Positions 1 to 7,555 of a stretch of 20,976 nucleotides of DNA are shown here, one piece after another. Made by a program: the position numbers and the translations under genes. Below the pieces are notes generated by a model that had not been told where the DNA came from, ran no database searches, and worked only from the letters and a program-made list of their open reading frames with translations. The stretch's first letter is position 1, and each line of letters starts with the position of its first letter. The stretch is from Opitutaceae bacterium (lineage in GTDB: Bacteria > Verrucomicrobiota > Verrucomicrobiia > Opitutales > Opitutaceae), in assembly GCA_025352845.1 (NCBI GenBank), contig JANXSC010000276.1, positions 1-20,976 of the forward strand. The letters run 5' to 3'.

Positions 1-1440
1 GTCTATGACGCGGTCGTCAACACCACGATCGCCAACGCGCAGCCCGAGGTCCGCACGTTCGTCTCGACCACCGACCGCATGATCAACCCGCGCGTCGAGT
101 CCGCCGCGCGCCGCACTAACTACAACATCCTCGACAACTACGCGCGCACGCAGAACGCGTTCAACCGCCTCCGCGCCGATCTCCGGCTTTCGCCCGAGCT
201 CGATCTGCGCAACGAGACCTACGTCGCCACGCAGGTCCTCAAGTGGCGCAACGAGGAGAGCAACACGTGGAACCCCGTCGCGAAAAACATCACGCGCGGC
301 AACCTCACGCTCATCTACCGCGACGACGTGCTCCTCGGCAATCGGCTCGACGCGACCTTCAAGCGCCCGCTCGCCGGTCACGCCAACCGCCTCGTCGCCG
401 GCGTCATCTTCGAGCACAACGATCAGATCCGCGGCGGCGCGCCCGGCAACGTCTCGCTCGTCATCCCCGCCGTCTCGCTCCTCGCGCCCAACGTCGGCTT
501 CGGCCCCGTCGCCCACCTCACGAAGACCTCGCGCATCGTCGTCGAGACGCACGCGTTTCACGCCGAGGATGCGTTCGACATTACGCCCGCGCTGAAAGCC
601 GTCGCCGGCCTGCGCTACGATCACATCTCGCTCCAGCGCGACACGCTGGCGAACGCGACGACCACGCCTGCCACCGCGTTCAGCACTTTCAAGAAAGGTT
701 ACCGCACCACGACCGGCCGCGCCGGCCTCGTCTGGAGCGTCACGAAGGAAATCAACGCCTACGCATCCTTCAGCCGTGCCTCTGAGCCGGTCACGCAGCT
801 CGTCTCGCTCACGACCACGAGCAACGACTTCTCCCTGCAAAAAGGCCGCCAATACGAGGCCGGCGTGAAGGGCACTTTCCTCGGCGGAAAACTCGACGCC
901 ACCCTCGCAGTCTTCGATCTTGAGAAGCGCGACATCCTCACCTCCACACTCGATCCCGCGACCGGCGCACGCATCAGCCAGCAGATCGGCGCGCAGAAAT
1001 CAAAGGGCGTCGAAGCCGCCGTTGCGATTTCACCCGCCGACGGCTGGCGCGTCGAACTCAACGGCGCGTTCACCGATTCAAAGTTCGCCGACTTCAACGA
1101 GAACCTTGGCACCAGCATCATCTCCCGCACCGGCAAACGCCCGAGCAACGTGCCGCGTTGGGTCGCGAATCTCTTCGTCGCGAAACGCTTCGCCAACGGC
1201 TTCGCCCTCAGCGGCGGGCCGCGCTATGTGAGCGACCGCTTTGGCAACAACAACAACTCCGTCGTCGCCGACGGCTACATGACCCTCGACGCCTCCGCGA
1301 CCTACTCGTGGCGGCGCTGGCACTTCACCCTGCGCGGTCGCAACCTCCTCGACGAGGTTTACGAACCCGTCGCCGGCACCACCATGCGCCGTCTCGCCGA
1401 CCCGCGCACCGCGGAGTTCTCCACGCGCATCTCGTTCTAA
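1..1440 (+). CDS. TonB-dependent outer-membrane receptor, C-terminal part (5' end outside window)
   Basis: The reading frame is open from base 1, so the N-terminal plug domain and signal peptide lie upstream of the window; 479 residues remain. What is visible is a beta-barrel: alternating aromatic and polar strands such as VAGLRYDHISL and INAYASFSRASEP, the GRQYEAGVKG strand, the AQKSKGVEAA segment that matches the usual G.q.s.GvE pattern, and NLLDEVYEP close to the end. The protein ends in Phe (STRISF), the usual outer-membrane barrel C-terminal signature. By family knowledge it imports a chelated metal or another large nutrient, driven by TonB-ExbBD. The barrel resembles siderophore-type receptors, but the substrate cannot be told from this half. 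The next gene on the same strand starts after a 95-bp spacer made mostly of a repeat, so co-transcription with it is possible but not shown. Confidence 0.93.
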   Translation, partial: VYDAVVNTTIANAQPEVRTFVSTTDRMINPRVESAARRTNYNILDNYARTQNAFNRLRADLRLSPELDLRNETYVATQVLKWRNEESNTWNPVAKNITRGNLTLIYRDDVLLGNRLDATFKRPLAGHANRLVAGVIFEHNDQIRGGAPGNVSLVIPAVSLLAPNVGFGPVAHLTKTSRIVVETHAFHAEDAFDITPALKAVAGLRYDHISLQRDTLANATTTPATAFSTFKKGYRTTTGRAGLVWSVTKEINAYASFSRASEPVTQLVSLTTTSNDFSLQKGRQYEAGVKGTFLGGKLDATLAVFDLEKRDILTSTLDPATGARISQQIGAQKSKGVEAAVAISPADGWRVELNGAFTDSKFADFNENLGTSIISRTGKRPSNVPRWVANLFVAKRFANGFALSGGPRYVSDRFGNNNNSVVADGYMTLDASATYSWRRWHFTLRGRNLLDEVYEPVAGTTMRRLADPRTAEFSTRISF

Positions 1441-1450
1441 AGAATTCACC

Positions 1451-1520
1451 CCAAAGGCACAGAGGCACAAAGAGAGCCCATCCATTCGACTTTCTCCGTG
1501 CCTCCATGTCTCTATGCTTC
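1451..1520. repeat. Imperfect palindromic intergenic repeat (AGAGGCACrrAGA type)
   Basis: The left arm (about 1453-1474, core AGAGGCACAAAGAG) and the right arm (about 1490-1520, core TTCTCCGTGCCTCC) are imperfect reverse complements around a short centre. The same arms occur at 7556-7577 and 7710-7739 in this window, so it is a dispersed family and not a gene-specific terminator. The right arm contains an in-frame ATG (1506) of the next gene, which argues against that codon being the true start. Confidence 0.7.
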
Positions 1521-1535
1521 AAAATCATTTTCTTC

Positions 1536-2912
1536 ATGAAGGCCTTTTTCTCATATTTTCTCTGCACGGCAATTGCGGCCGCCGCCCCCTTCACGCGCGA
1601 CCTTCCCTCGCCCGCGCCCGCCGACTCGCAGTGCTCCAATCTCGCCGCTGCTTCCGACGGCACGCTCTACCTGACTTATTCCGCGTCGTCGGCGACGGCC
1701 GGCGAGCGCGCTCTCTTTCTCTCGCTCCTCGCACCCAACGACGCCGCGTGGTCCGCGCCGCGCGTCATCGCGAGCACGCCGTTGCTCATGGAAAACTGGG
1801 CGGACTTCGCCTCGCTCGTCGTTGGCACCGACGGCGCGCTCACCGCGCAGTGGTTTGAAAAAATCGCCGGCTCGACCGAAATGCACGGTTACACGGGCTG
1901 GTTCGCGCGTTCCACCGATCACGGCCTCACGTGGACCAAACCCGCGCCACTCGGCAACGAGTTCGTGGCCCTTGCCCCGCTGGGCGGCGGTCGCACGCTC
2001 GCCGTCTGGCTGGCGAGCACGCGCACGCACGATCCCAGCGCCGCTCCGCGCGCGAAACGCGATCCCAGCGCCCCGCGCCCCGCCCGCGATCCGAGTGCGC
2101 CCTACGCGCCGGCGATGAAACTCCTCGCCCGCCTGCTCGCGCCCGACGGCACCGCGCTCGGCGAGTGGACCATCGATCCCGATGTCTGCACGTGCTGCCA
2201 AAACACCGTCGCCACCCTGCCCGGCGATCGCGTCTTTGTCGCCTATCGCGGCCATACGGCCGACGAGATTCGCGACAACAAATTCTCCGTGTTCGATCTC
2301 GCCGCACGCACCTTTTCCGCCCCCACCGCGCTCCGCGACGACGGTTGGAGAATCGCCGCCTGTCCCGTCAACGGCCCCGCCGCCGATGCGCGCGGCGACG
2401 CCCTCGCCGTCGCCTGGTTCACCGCGGCCGACGGCAAGCCACGCGTCTTCGCCCGCTACGCGCAGGACCGGGACAAAGCGCTGCGCGAACCCATCCGCCT
2501 CGACCTCGGCCACCCGCTGGGCCGCATCGAGACTGTGGTGCTCGTGGATTCCTCCGCCCTGTTTCTCTGGATGGAAATGAAAACCGAGGCCAACGCCGGC
2601 GGCATCTACGCCCGCCGCCTCTGGCCCGATGGCCGCCTCTCCGCCCCGCAACTCATCGCCGACACCACGCAGGCCCGCGCCAGCGGCTTCCCCCGGGCGG
2701 CGCTGCGCCCGAGCGGTCGTGTTGTCGTCACGTTTACCGCCGCCGGCGATCACACTCAGGTCCGCACCCTGGAGCTCGAGCCCGATTCACTCCCGCGCGC
2801 GGCAACCATGATCACCTTCGATTTTCAGCCTCTCACGGCCCAGACAGCGAGTTCGGCCCTCGAATTCTGCATCGCCCCCGTAACCGCCCCGTCGCACCAT
2901 TTCAGCCCATGA
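1536..2912 (+). CDS. Exported BNR/sialidase-like beta-propeller protein with CxCC motif
   Basis: 458 residues. A short signal peptide is visible (MKAFFSYFLCTAIAAAA, cleavage near residue 17). A full Asp-box S-T-D-x-G-x-T-W lies at residues 126-133, the hallmark of BNR/sialidase-type propellers, and further strands of the form VAWFTAADGKPRVFARY continue to the C-terminus. The motif DVCTCCQN (Cys 218, 220, 221) and ACPVNGP (Cys 276) are unlike classical sialidases, and I do not see the sialidase Arg-triad context clearly, so I would not assign glycosidase activity. A ten- and nine-residue tandem unit starting DPSAP occurs three times (residues 166-190), probably a loop. The start at 1536 is preferred over in-frame ATG 1506 because the latter lies in a dispersed repeat. 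It follows a TonB receptor gene and overlaps the next gene at ATGA. A metal-related role is only inference from the Cys motif and the neighbour. Confidence 0.8.
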   Translation: MKAFFSYFLCTAIAAAAPFTRDLPSPAPADSQCSNLAAASDGTLYLTYSASSATAGERALFLSLLAPNDAAWSAPRVIASTPLLMENWADFASLVVGTDGALTAQWFEKIAGSTEMHGYTGWFARSTDHGLTWTKPAPLGNEFVALAPLGGGRTLAVWLASTRTHDPSAAPRAKRDPSAPRPARDPSAPYAPAMKLLARLLAPDGTALGEWTIDPDVCTCCQNTVATLPGDRVFVAYRGHTADEIRDNKFSVFDLAARTFSAPTALRDDGWRIAACPVNGPAADARGDALAVAWFTAADGKPRVFARYAQDRDKALREPIRLDLGHPLGRIETVVLVDSSALFLWMEMKTEANAGGIYARRLWPDGRLSAPQLIADTTQARASGFPRAALRPSGRVVVTFTAAGDHTQVRTLELEPDSLPRAATMITFDFQPLTAQTASSALEFCIAPVTAPSHHFSP

Positions 2913-3664
2913 AATCCGCCGCGCTCACGCTTCTCGTCACCCTCCCCTTCGCTCTCCCCGCAATCGTTGCGGCCGATCTGTCCGCCATTCCCATTGAATC
3001 GATCGCGAAGAAAACGACCCTGCTTTTTTCCGATGACTTCACCGGGGCCGAGCCTGCCAAAGTCTGGCATCGGGTCGTCCCGACGTTCGCCGTCGAAAAC
3101 GGCGCGCTGAAGGGCACCCAAACCCGGGACCAGAACATCCCCGCGACCGACGGCAAGCCCGCCACCACGGCCCACGCCGCCGTCCATGGTCTCGAAATTC
3201 CCACCAAGGACAGCGTGATCGAAGTGAAGATTCGCTTCGAGGGCGCCACGATGATCGATGTCGAGTTCGACGATCGCAGCTACCCCGGAGCCCACTACGG
3301 CCACATCTGCCGGGCGCAAGTGCGGCTCAACGGTGTCACGCTCATCGACGAGCGCGACGGCACCATGCGCAACGACATCTACGCCATGAGCAAGGAACCC
3401 GCGAAAAAGGCCGAACGCGCGAAGCTCCTCGCCGGCCGCAGCGTCACCTTTCCTGCGAAACTGGAAACCGGCCGGTGGTATGCGCTCGTCGTCGAGACCG
3501 TGGGCGACACCATGCGCGTCACGCTCGACGGCAAGCCCGCGGGTTACCTCAAGTCGTCCGGTATCGCCCACGCCACCAAGTCGAAGATCGAACTCGGCGT
3601 TGCCGGTAAAGACGGCTGGTTCGACGACATCAAGGTCTGGGCCGCCGAACCGGCCAGCCCGTAG
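2909..3664 (+). CDS. Exported LamG/DUF1080-like (concanavalin-type fold) protein
   Basis: 251 residues. The N-terminus MKSAALTLLVTLPFALPAIVAA is a clear signal peptide. The body has the layout of a jelly-roll LamG/3-keto-disaccharide-hydrolase-like (DUF1080) domain: LLFSDDF near the start, WHRVVPTFAVENGALKGTQ, a central strand VIEVKIRFEG, then GRWYALVVETVGDTMRVTLDGKP and a closing GWFDDIKVW. Such domains in related bacteria occur in secreted carbohydrate-binding or carbohydrate-degrading proteins; no catalytic residue can be assigned here, so the substrate is open. The ATG overlaps the stop of the propeller gene (ATGA), which indicates translational coupling and a shared function. Length fits a single-domain member. 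The function is inferred from fold resemblance only. Confidence 0.72.
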   Translation: MKSAALTLLVTLPFALPAIVAADLSAIPIESIAKKTTLLFSDDFTGAEPAKVWHRVVPTFAVENGALKGTQTRDQNIPATDGKPATTAHAAVHGLEIPTKDSVIEVKIRFEGATMIDVEFDDRSYPGAHYGHICRAQVRLNGVTLIDERDGTMRNDIYAMSKEPAKKAERAKLLAGRSVTFPAKLETGRWYALVVETVGDTMRVTLDGKPAGYLKSSGIAHATKSKIELGVAGKDGWFDDIKVWAAEPASP

Positions 3665-3696
3665 TCGCGCCTCCGAGCGCCTGTGCTCAGTCGGGC

Positions 3697-3755
3697 GTAG
3701 CGCGGTCAGCCTGACCGCGCTTTCCGGCCCAACACGGGCCGCCTGCCTGTGCTAC
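3697..3755. repeat. ~60-bp GTAGCGCGG...TGCTAC palindromic repeat, copy 1
   Basis: The element begins GTAGCGCGGTCAGCCTGACC and ends GCCTGCCTGTGCTAC. It contains an internal perfect hairpin, GCGCGGTCAG/CTGACCGCGC, around 3701-3720, and its outer ends are reverse complements. Two further copies with the same ends and length sit at 10444-10507 and 11240-11301. It lies between the LamG-like gene and the unknown exported protein and could act as a structured transcript end, since no U-run terminator follows. Confidence 0.75.
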
Positions 3756-3873
3756 GTCGCGACGTGTTTCCTCTCAATGAAGCGTGCAGGAAAGTGAGAT
3801 GCGTCCGTGGCTCTGCGCACATGGCAAACCGCGTTGCAGTTCTGCATCGGCCGGTAATGCTCCCGGACGCCGC

Positions 3874-4647
3874 ATGATTTTTCCCCGCTGTTTTGTCGTG
3901 TTGTCCGTGCTCTGGCTCGCTGCCGCACCGTTGCGCGCCCAACTCGGCGTGACACTGACCGTGGCGGAAAAAAATTACGGCGTCTCTACCGCGACCACGG
4001 TCAACAAACCGGCGACGATAGCGCGCGCCTTTCGCTCCGCGGGCATGGCCATCGAGGCGGAATTTGTCGGCGACCACGTGGGCCGCATCACCTACCGCCG
4101 ACCGGCGAAATTTTCCGACGAGGAAATGCAGCAGCTCCTCGACGCCAACGCCGACCTGCGCACGTGGCAGGCGGACGCCGATCTCTTCAATCCCGTCCGC
4201 GCCTCCACCGGAGTCCGCGCATGGAAACGCAGCGACCGTGGCAGCGCCACCCTCAGCCGGCAAGGCGAAGGTGACACCGCGCAGGACGTGTTTGTCCTCA
4301 CCGACGGGGCCTTCACCACCGCGAATCTCAAACTCAAGGCCGCACCGAAACCCGTGCCCGTCGTCGTCACGGACCACACGCTCACCTGGCTCGGCTACGA
4401 CGGCACGGGCGACACCTCGGTCGCGCGTCTCATCTTCGACCGCGAGGATATCGGCGTGGGCGCGAAGGGCCTCGCCACCCTGAAGGAAAGGATCGCCGCA
4501 CTGACGGCCAAGAGCGTGGTGAAAGTCGTGCCCTACTACGGCGGCCCCGGCGACAACACGAAGCGCAAACCACCGCTCGATCTCGCGGAGCTGCGCGCCT
4601 TCGCGGAGGGGAAAAAAATTGTGCTGACGGTGGCGCAGGGAAGGTGA
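3874..4647 (+). CDS. Exported protein of unknown function
   Basis: 257 residues. I do not recognise the family. The start at 3874 is chosen because MIFPRCFVVLSVLWLAAAPLRAQ is a good signal peptide with an ALRAQ cleavage region; the in-frame ATG at 3784 would put 30 charged residues in front of it. The mature part is a mixture of beta-strand-like and amphipathic segments, with no transmembrane helix, no Cys and no recognisable catalytic motif. YDGTGDTSVARLIFDRED and VVKVVPYYGGPGDN are the most distinctive stretches. Its stop (TGA 4645-4647) lies two bases from the left end of the IS element, so the C-terminus may have been changed by that insertion; GKKIVLTVAQGR could be either native or truncated. 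Confidence 0.7.
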   Translation: MIFPRCFVVLSVLWLAAAPLRAQLGVTLTVAEKNYGVSTATTVNKPATIARAFRSAGMAIEAEFVGDHVGRITYRRPAKFSDEEMQQLLDANADLRTWQADADLFNPVRASTGVRAWKRSDRGSATLSRQGEGDTAQDVFVLTDGAFTTANLKLKAAPKPVPVVVTDHTLTWLGYDGTGDTSVARLIFDREDIGVGAKGLATLKERIAALTAKSVVKVVPYYGGPGDNTKRKPPLDLAELRAFAEGKKIVLTVAQGR

Positions 4648-4688
4648 AGTGGACCCATTGGATTGGACAGCTGGGACGGTAAATTAAG

Positions 4689-5924
4689 CTATGGTTTTCG
4701 CCGGGAGGACCAGCCGATTGGCCGCTGCCGAGGACAGGAGCCGAAGAGCTTGCCGCAGGCAGCGGCCAATGGGCGGTGGTGCGAGCACTCATTGGTTGAT
4801 GGCCGCGGGAGCGAGGGCGCGTAGGCTGCGCCGGGCGTTCCGCCGTCGTGGGCGCGGTGCGGCCGGCGTTCATTGTAGAACTGGAAGTAGCGGTCGAGTG
4901 GGGCGTGCGCGTCGATCAGCGAGCAGTAGCTCTTCAGATAAACCTCCTCATATTTGACGGTGCGGCACAACCGCTCGACGAAGACGTTGTCGAGGCATCG
5001 GCCTTTGCCATCCATCGACAGTTTAATCCCGGCGGCCAGCAGCAGCTGGATAAATTCCGCCGAGGTAAACTGGCAGCCTTGGTCCGGGTTGAAGATTTCC
5101 GGCACGCCATGCTGCGCGAGGGCCCGTTGCACCGTCCGCACGCAGAAGCTGGCATCGAGCGTGTTGCTCAGCTCCCACGCGAGGACATAGCGGGTGTGCC
5201 AGTCGATGATCGCGCAGAGGTAAATGTTGCCGCCGGGCATCGGGATATAGGTGATGTCCATTGCCCAGACCTGGTTGGCTCGGGTGACCTCCAGCGCACG
5301 CAACAAATACGGATGGACGGGATGCGCCCGGTTCGGCCGCGAGAGATCGGGCTTCGGACTCAGCGCCTCCAGCCCCATCACCCGCAGCAACCGGCGCACT
5401 CGCTTGCGGTTCACCCGGTGGCCCTGGCGCCGGAGCCACAGTGTCATCAGGCGCGAGCCAAAGAACGGACAGGCCAGATACGTTTCGTCGATCACCCGCA
5501 GCAGCCGAGCATTCTCGTCCGATTCGGGCTGCCCGCGGTGATAGGAGCTGGAGCGCGGCAATCCCAACAGGGCGCATTGCTCGGTCACCGGCAGCTTGGG
5601 ATGGGCGGGCTCGATCAGGCGGCGGCGCTCCTCAGTCCCCAGGCGGGCCAACTTTTTTTTGAGCCATTCGAGCTGCATCTTCAACCGCCCGATCTCCTCG
5701 TAGAGCTCTTTTTCCCGCGCCTGCGCGTCCTGGGCGGCCGCGTCCGGTGCCCGGGAGAAGAGCTCCGGCAGCCGCTCGGCCACCTCTTTCTTCCACTGGC
5801 TCACTTGCGTCGGATGCACTCCGTGCTTCGCCGCGATGGCAGGCACCGGATCGATACTCTTGAGCGCCTCCAACCCAACCTGGGCCTTCAATGCGGGACT
5901 AGGCTGACGTCGTTTCTTGGACAT
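4689..5924 (-). CDS. IS3-family transposase, OrfA and OrfB fused in one frame
   Basis: 411 residues counted from ATG 5924; a TTG three codons earlier (5933) is also possible. Residues 1-55 are an OrfA-type helix-turn-helix (ALKAQVGLEALK, then GVHPTQVSQWKKE). Residues 74-93 form a leucine-zipper-like helix (LYEEIGRLKMQLEWLKKKL). OrfB follows at about 100 (RLIEPAHPKLPVTEQCALLG) with an HTH_21-like segment and an rve integrase core. The catalytic triad is D223 (AMDITY), D281 (NPDQGCQFTS) and E317 (VFVERL), giving the DD(35)E spacing of this family. The usual FVERLWR is FVERLCR here. In most IS3 elements OrfA and OrfB are joined only by -1 frameshifting on an A-rich slippery site; here the lysine codons 89-91 lie on an A8G tract and the frame is continuous. 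A 36-residue tail beyond TPGAAYAP is not typical of the family. Confidence 0.9.
   Translation of the reverse strand: MSKKRRQPSPALKAQVGLEALKSIDPVPAIAAKHGVHPTQVSQWKKEVAERLPELFSRAPDAAAQDAQAREKELYEEIGRLKMQLEWLKKKLARLGTEERRRLIEPAHPKLPVTEQCALLGLPRSSSYHRGQPESDENARLLRVIDETYLACPFFGSRLMTLWLRRQGHRVNRKRVRRLLRVMGLEALSPKPDLSRPNRAHPVHPYLLRALEVTRANQVWAMDITYIPMPGGNIYLCAIIDWHTRYVLAWELSNTLDASFCVRTVQRALAQHGVPEIFNPDQGCQFTSAEFIQLLLAAGIKLSMDGKGRCLDNVFVERLCRTVKYEEVYLKSYCSLIDAHAPLDRYFQFYNERRPHRAHDGGTPGAAYAPSLPRPSTNECSHHRPLAAACGKLFGSCPRQRPIGWSSRRKP
4717..4770. repeat. 13-bp perfect inverted repeat near the IS 3' end
   Basis: ATTGGCCGCTGCC at 4717-4729 is perfectly complementary to GGCAGCGGCCAAT at 4758-4770, with a 28-base loop. 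It lies inside the last codons of the transposase, in the part that encodes the unusual C-terminal tail. A hairpin there could fold in the transposase mRNA or in single-stranded transposition intermediates. No U-run follows, so it is not a standard terminator. Confidence 0.7.
5653..5660 (-). other. A8G homopolymer at the OrfA/OrfB junction (slippery site)
   Basis: Read on the - strand the sequence is CTC AAAAAAAA GTT and encodes Leu-Lys-Lys-Lys-Leu. Its position directly after the OrfA leucine zipper matches where IS3 elements carry their -1 frameshift site (A6G/A7). Because a -1 shift is equivalent to one extra base, an expansion from A7 to A8 would give exactly the fused frame seen here. 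Confidence 0.55.
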
Positions 5925-6015
5925 GGGGATCAATTCGTTTCGGGTTTGCTACACCCGTCTCCCGCTGGCCAATTTGCGGGGTCCTCGTCAGTGTTTCCGG
6001 ACCCGATGGCCTCCA

Positions 6016-6185
6016 TTTAATCGTCGACTTCGACTGTGACGTTTTCAGAGCCAGATACTCCACGCCGTTCAACCGCGTTTTTCTATTTCGCAGTTACGGC
6101 CTTTCGGCACACGAATTCTCAATTGCCTGACTCAATGTAGGGCTAACCAACGATGAAGCGCATAGCATGATTGAATTGCTCCAAG
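6016..6185. other. AT-richer spacer between IS element and thrC
   Basis: 170 bases with visibly lower GC than either side (for example CACACGAATTCTCAATTGCC). I see no open frame with a plausible start, no strong hairpin plus U-run to end the thrC transcript, and no known RNA. It may be a remnant of foreign DNA that arrived with, or before, the adjacent IS. Confidence 0.4.
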
Positions 6186-7547
6186 TCACCGCACCGCCCG
6201 CGCATCGATGAACGCGCGAATCGCATCGGGCGTCGCTTTGAGGTGGTGCTTCACGATCGGTTTTGATTTCAGCGCTTCGAGGCTCGCGTGTATCGGTTCG
6301 ATGCCGATGGCGGCGCGGATGGTATCGGGAAATTTTGCGGGGCTCGCGGTGGCGAGGATGACGTTCACGCGGTCGGGCGCGAGGTCCTTGAAGCCGCAGG
6401 CGGTGTGCGGGTCGGCGATGTAGCCGTGCTCGCGGTGGACGCGCGTGATGATGCTCGCGATCTCAGCGTCGGTCGTGCGCGAGGCGCTGAAGATGTCGCG
6501 ATCGAAGTTCTCGAATTTGTAGGCACCCGTTTTCTTGAACGTGTCCATCACGGCGCGGACCTTTGCGCCATCGCGGCCGACAGCGAACCAGATGAAGCGC
6601 TCAAAGTTCGAGGCGACCTGAATGTCCATCGACGGCGCGAGGCTCGGGTGGACATCGCCGACGCGATACTCACCGGTTGTGAAGAGCCGGAAGAGAATGT
6701 CGTTCTGGTTGGTCGCGACGCGGAAGCCGCGGATCGGCACGCCCATTTTCTGGAGCATCCAACCGGCGAGCACGTTGCCGAAATTGCCCGTCGGCACGAC
6801 GAACTCGACGTTGCCGCGCTCGCTCGCGGGCAGCTTGAGCCACGCGTAAAGATAGTAAACGCACTGCGCCAGCACGCGCGCGAGGTTGATGGAGTTGACG
6901 GCAGAGAGGCGGTGACGCTTGCGGAAATCCTGATCGCCGAAGACTTCCTTCAGCGCGGTCTGCGCGTCGTCGAACGTGCCATCGACCGCGAGGGCGAAGA
7001 CGTTCGCTGCGCCGGTGCACGTCATCTGGCGCTCCTGCAAGGGCGAGACGCGGCCATCGGGATAGAGAATAAAAATCGCAGTGCCGGGTTTGCCGAGCAG
7101 TCCGTGAATCGCCGCCGCGCCGGTGTCGCCCGAGGTGGCGCCGAGGACGTTGATCGTCTCGCGGCGCGTCGCGCACTGGTGCGCGTAGAGATTGCCGAGG
7201 AGCTGGAGCGCGAAGTCCTTGAACGCGAGCGTGGGCCCGTGGAAGAGCTCGAGCACGTAAAGATTTTTCCCGAGCGGCTTGAGCGGCGCAATCGCGGGAT
7301 CGGAGAAGCGCGTGTAGCTCGCGTTGACGATGCCGCGCAAGGTGTCGGCCGGGATGTCGGTCACGAAGACGCGGAGGAACTCGAAGCACAGCTCGGCGTA
7401 GGAAAGCTTCTCGAAGCCCGCGAGTTTGCCGGAGAAATCCGGCAGCGTCTCCGGCAGGTAGAGCCCGCCGTCGGGCGCGAGCCCGGTCGCGACGGCATCG
7501 GAGAAGCCGAGGGATGGAGTCTGGCCGCGGGTGGAGAGGAATTTCAT
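6186..7547 (-). CDS. thrC: Threonine synthase
   Basis: 453 residues. PLP enzyme converting O-phospho-L-homoserine to threonine in the cytoplasm, the last step of the threonine branch. The N-terminus MKFLSTRG.TP.LGF.DAV..GLAPDGGLYLPE is the classic ThrC start. The PLP-binding lysine is K110 in HGPTLAFKDFALQLLGN. GATSGDTGAAAIHG and the phosphate-loop segment VPTGNFGNVLAG follow, as does NSINLARVLAQ. Length fits the E. coli/yeast-type class. It is the last gene of the serA-plsY-hom-lysC-thrC run, 200 bases behind lysC; that spacer is filled by two nested palindromic repeats whose arm ends 8 bases before the start codon. No homoserine kinase gene, which makes the substrate, is in the window. Confidence 0.96.
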   Translation of the reverse strand: MKFLSTRGQTPSLGFSDAVATGLAPDGGLYLPETLPDFSGKLAGFEKLSYAELCFEFLRVFVTDIPADTLRGIVNASYTRFSDPAIAPLKPLGKNLYVLELFHGPTLAFKDFALQLLGNLYAHQCATRRETINVLGATSGDTGAAAIHGLLGKPGTAIFILYPDGRVSPLQERQMTCTGAANVFALAVDGTFDDAQTALKEVFGDQDFRKRHRLSAVNSINLARVLAQCVYYLYAWLKLPASERGNVEFVVPTGNFGNVLAGWMLQKMGVPIRGFRVATNQNDILFRLFTTGEYRVGDVHPSLAPSMDIQVASNFERFIWFAVGRDGAKVRAVMDTFKKTGAYKFENFDRDIFSASRTTDAEIASIITRVHREHGYIADPHTACGFKDLAPDRVNVILATASPAKFPDTIRAAIGIEPIHASLEALKSKPIVKHHLKATPDAIRAFIDARAVR

Positions 7548-7555
7548 CGGAAGCT

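Larger units (their letters stand above)
4650..6015 (-). mobile_element. IS3-family insertion sequence (about 1.37 kb)
   Basis: The element surrounds one - strand transposase gene. The ends are imperfect inverted repeats starting TGGA: 4650 onward (TGGACCCATTGGATTGGACA) and the complement of the stretch ending at 6015 (TGGAGGCCATCGGGTCCGGA), alignable over about 22 bp with gaps. They carry the 5'-TG...CA-3' termini usual for IS3 elements. Extending outward by five bases (TGAAG versus TTAAA) still gives partial similarity, so the true ends may be 4645 and 6020. I see no target-site duplication for either choice (flanks TGAAG/TTTAA or AAGG/TCGT), which suggests an old or rearranged copy. The subgroup is not assigned. 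Confidence 0.8.

Noticed and set aside
4848..6020. 390-codon + strand open frame inside the IS
   Set aside because: Complement of the transposase gene; no start signal or domain.
6130..6175. GGCTAACC...GCGCATAGC resembling an integron attC core
   Set aside because: The RYYYAAC/GTTRRRY core pair is not complete and there is no integrase or cassette structure.
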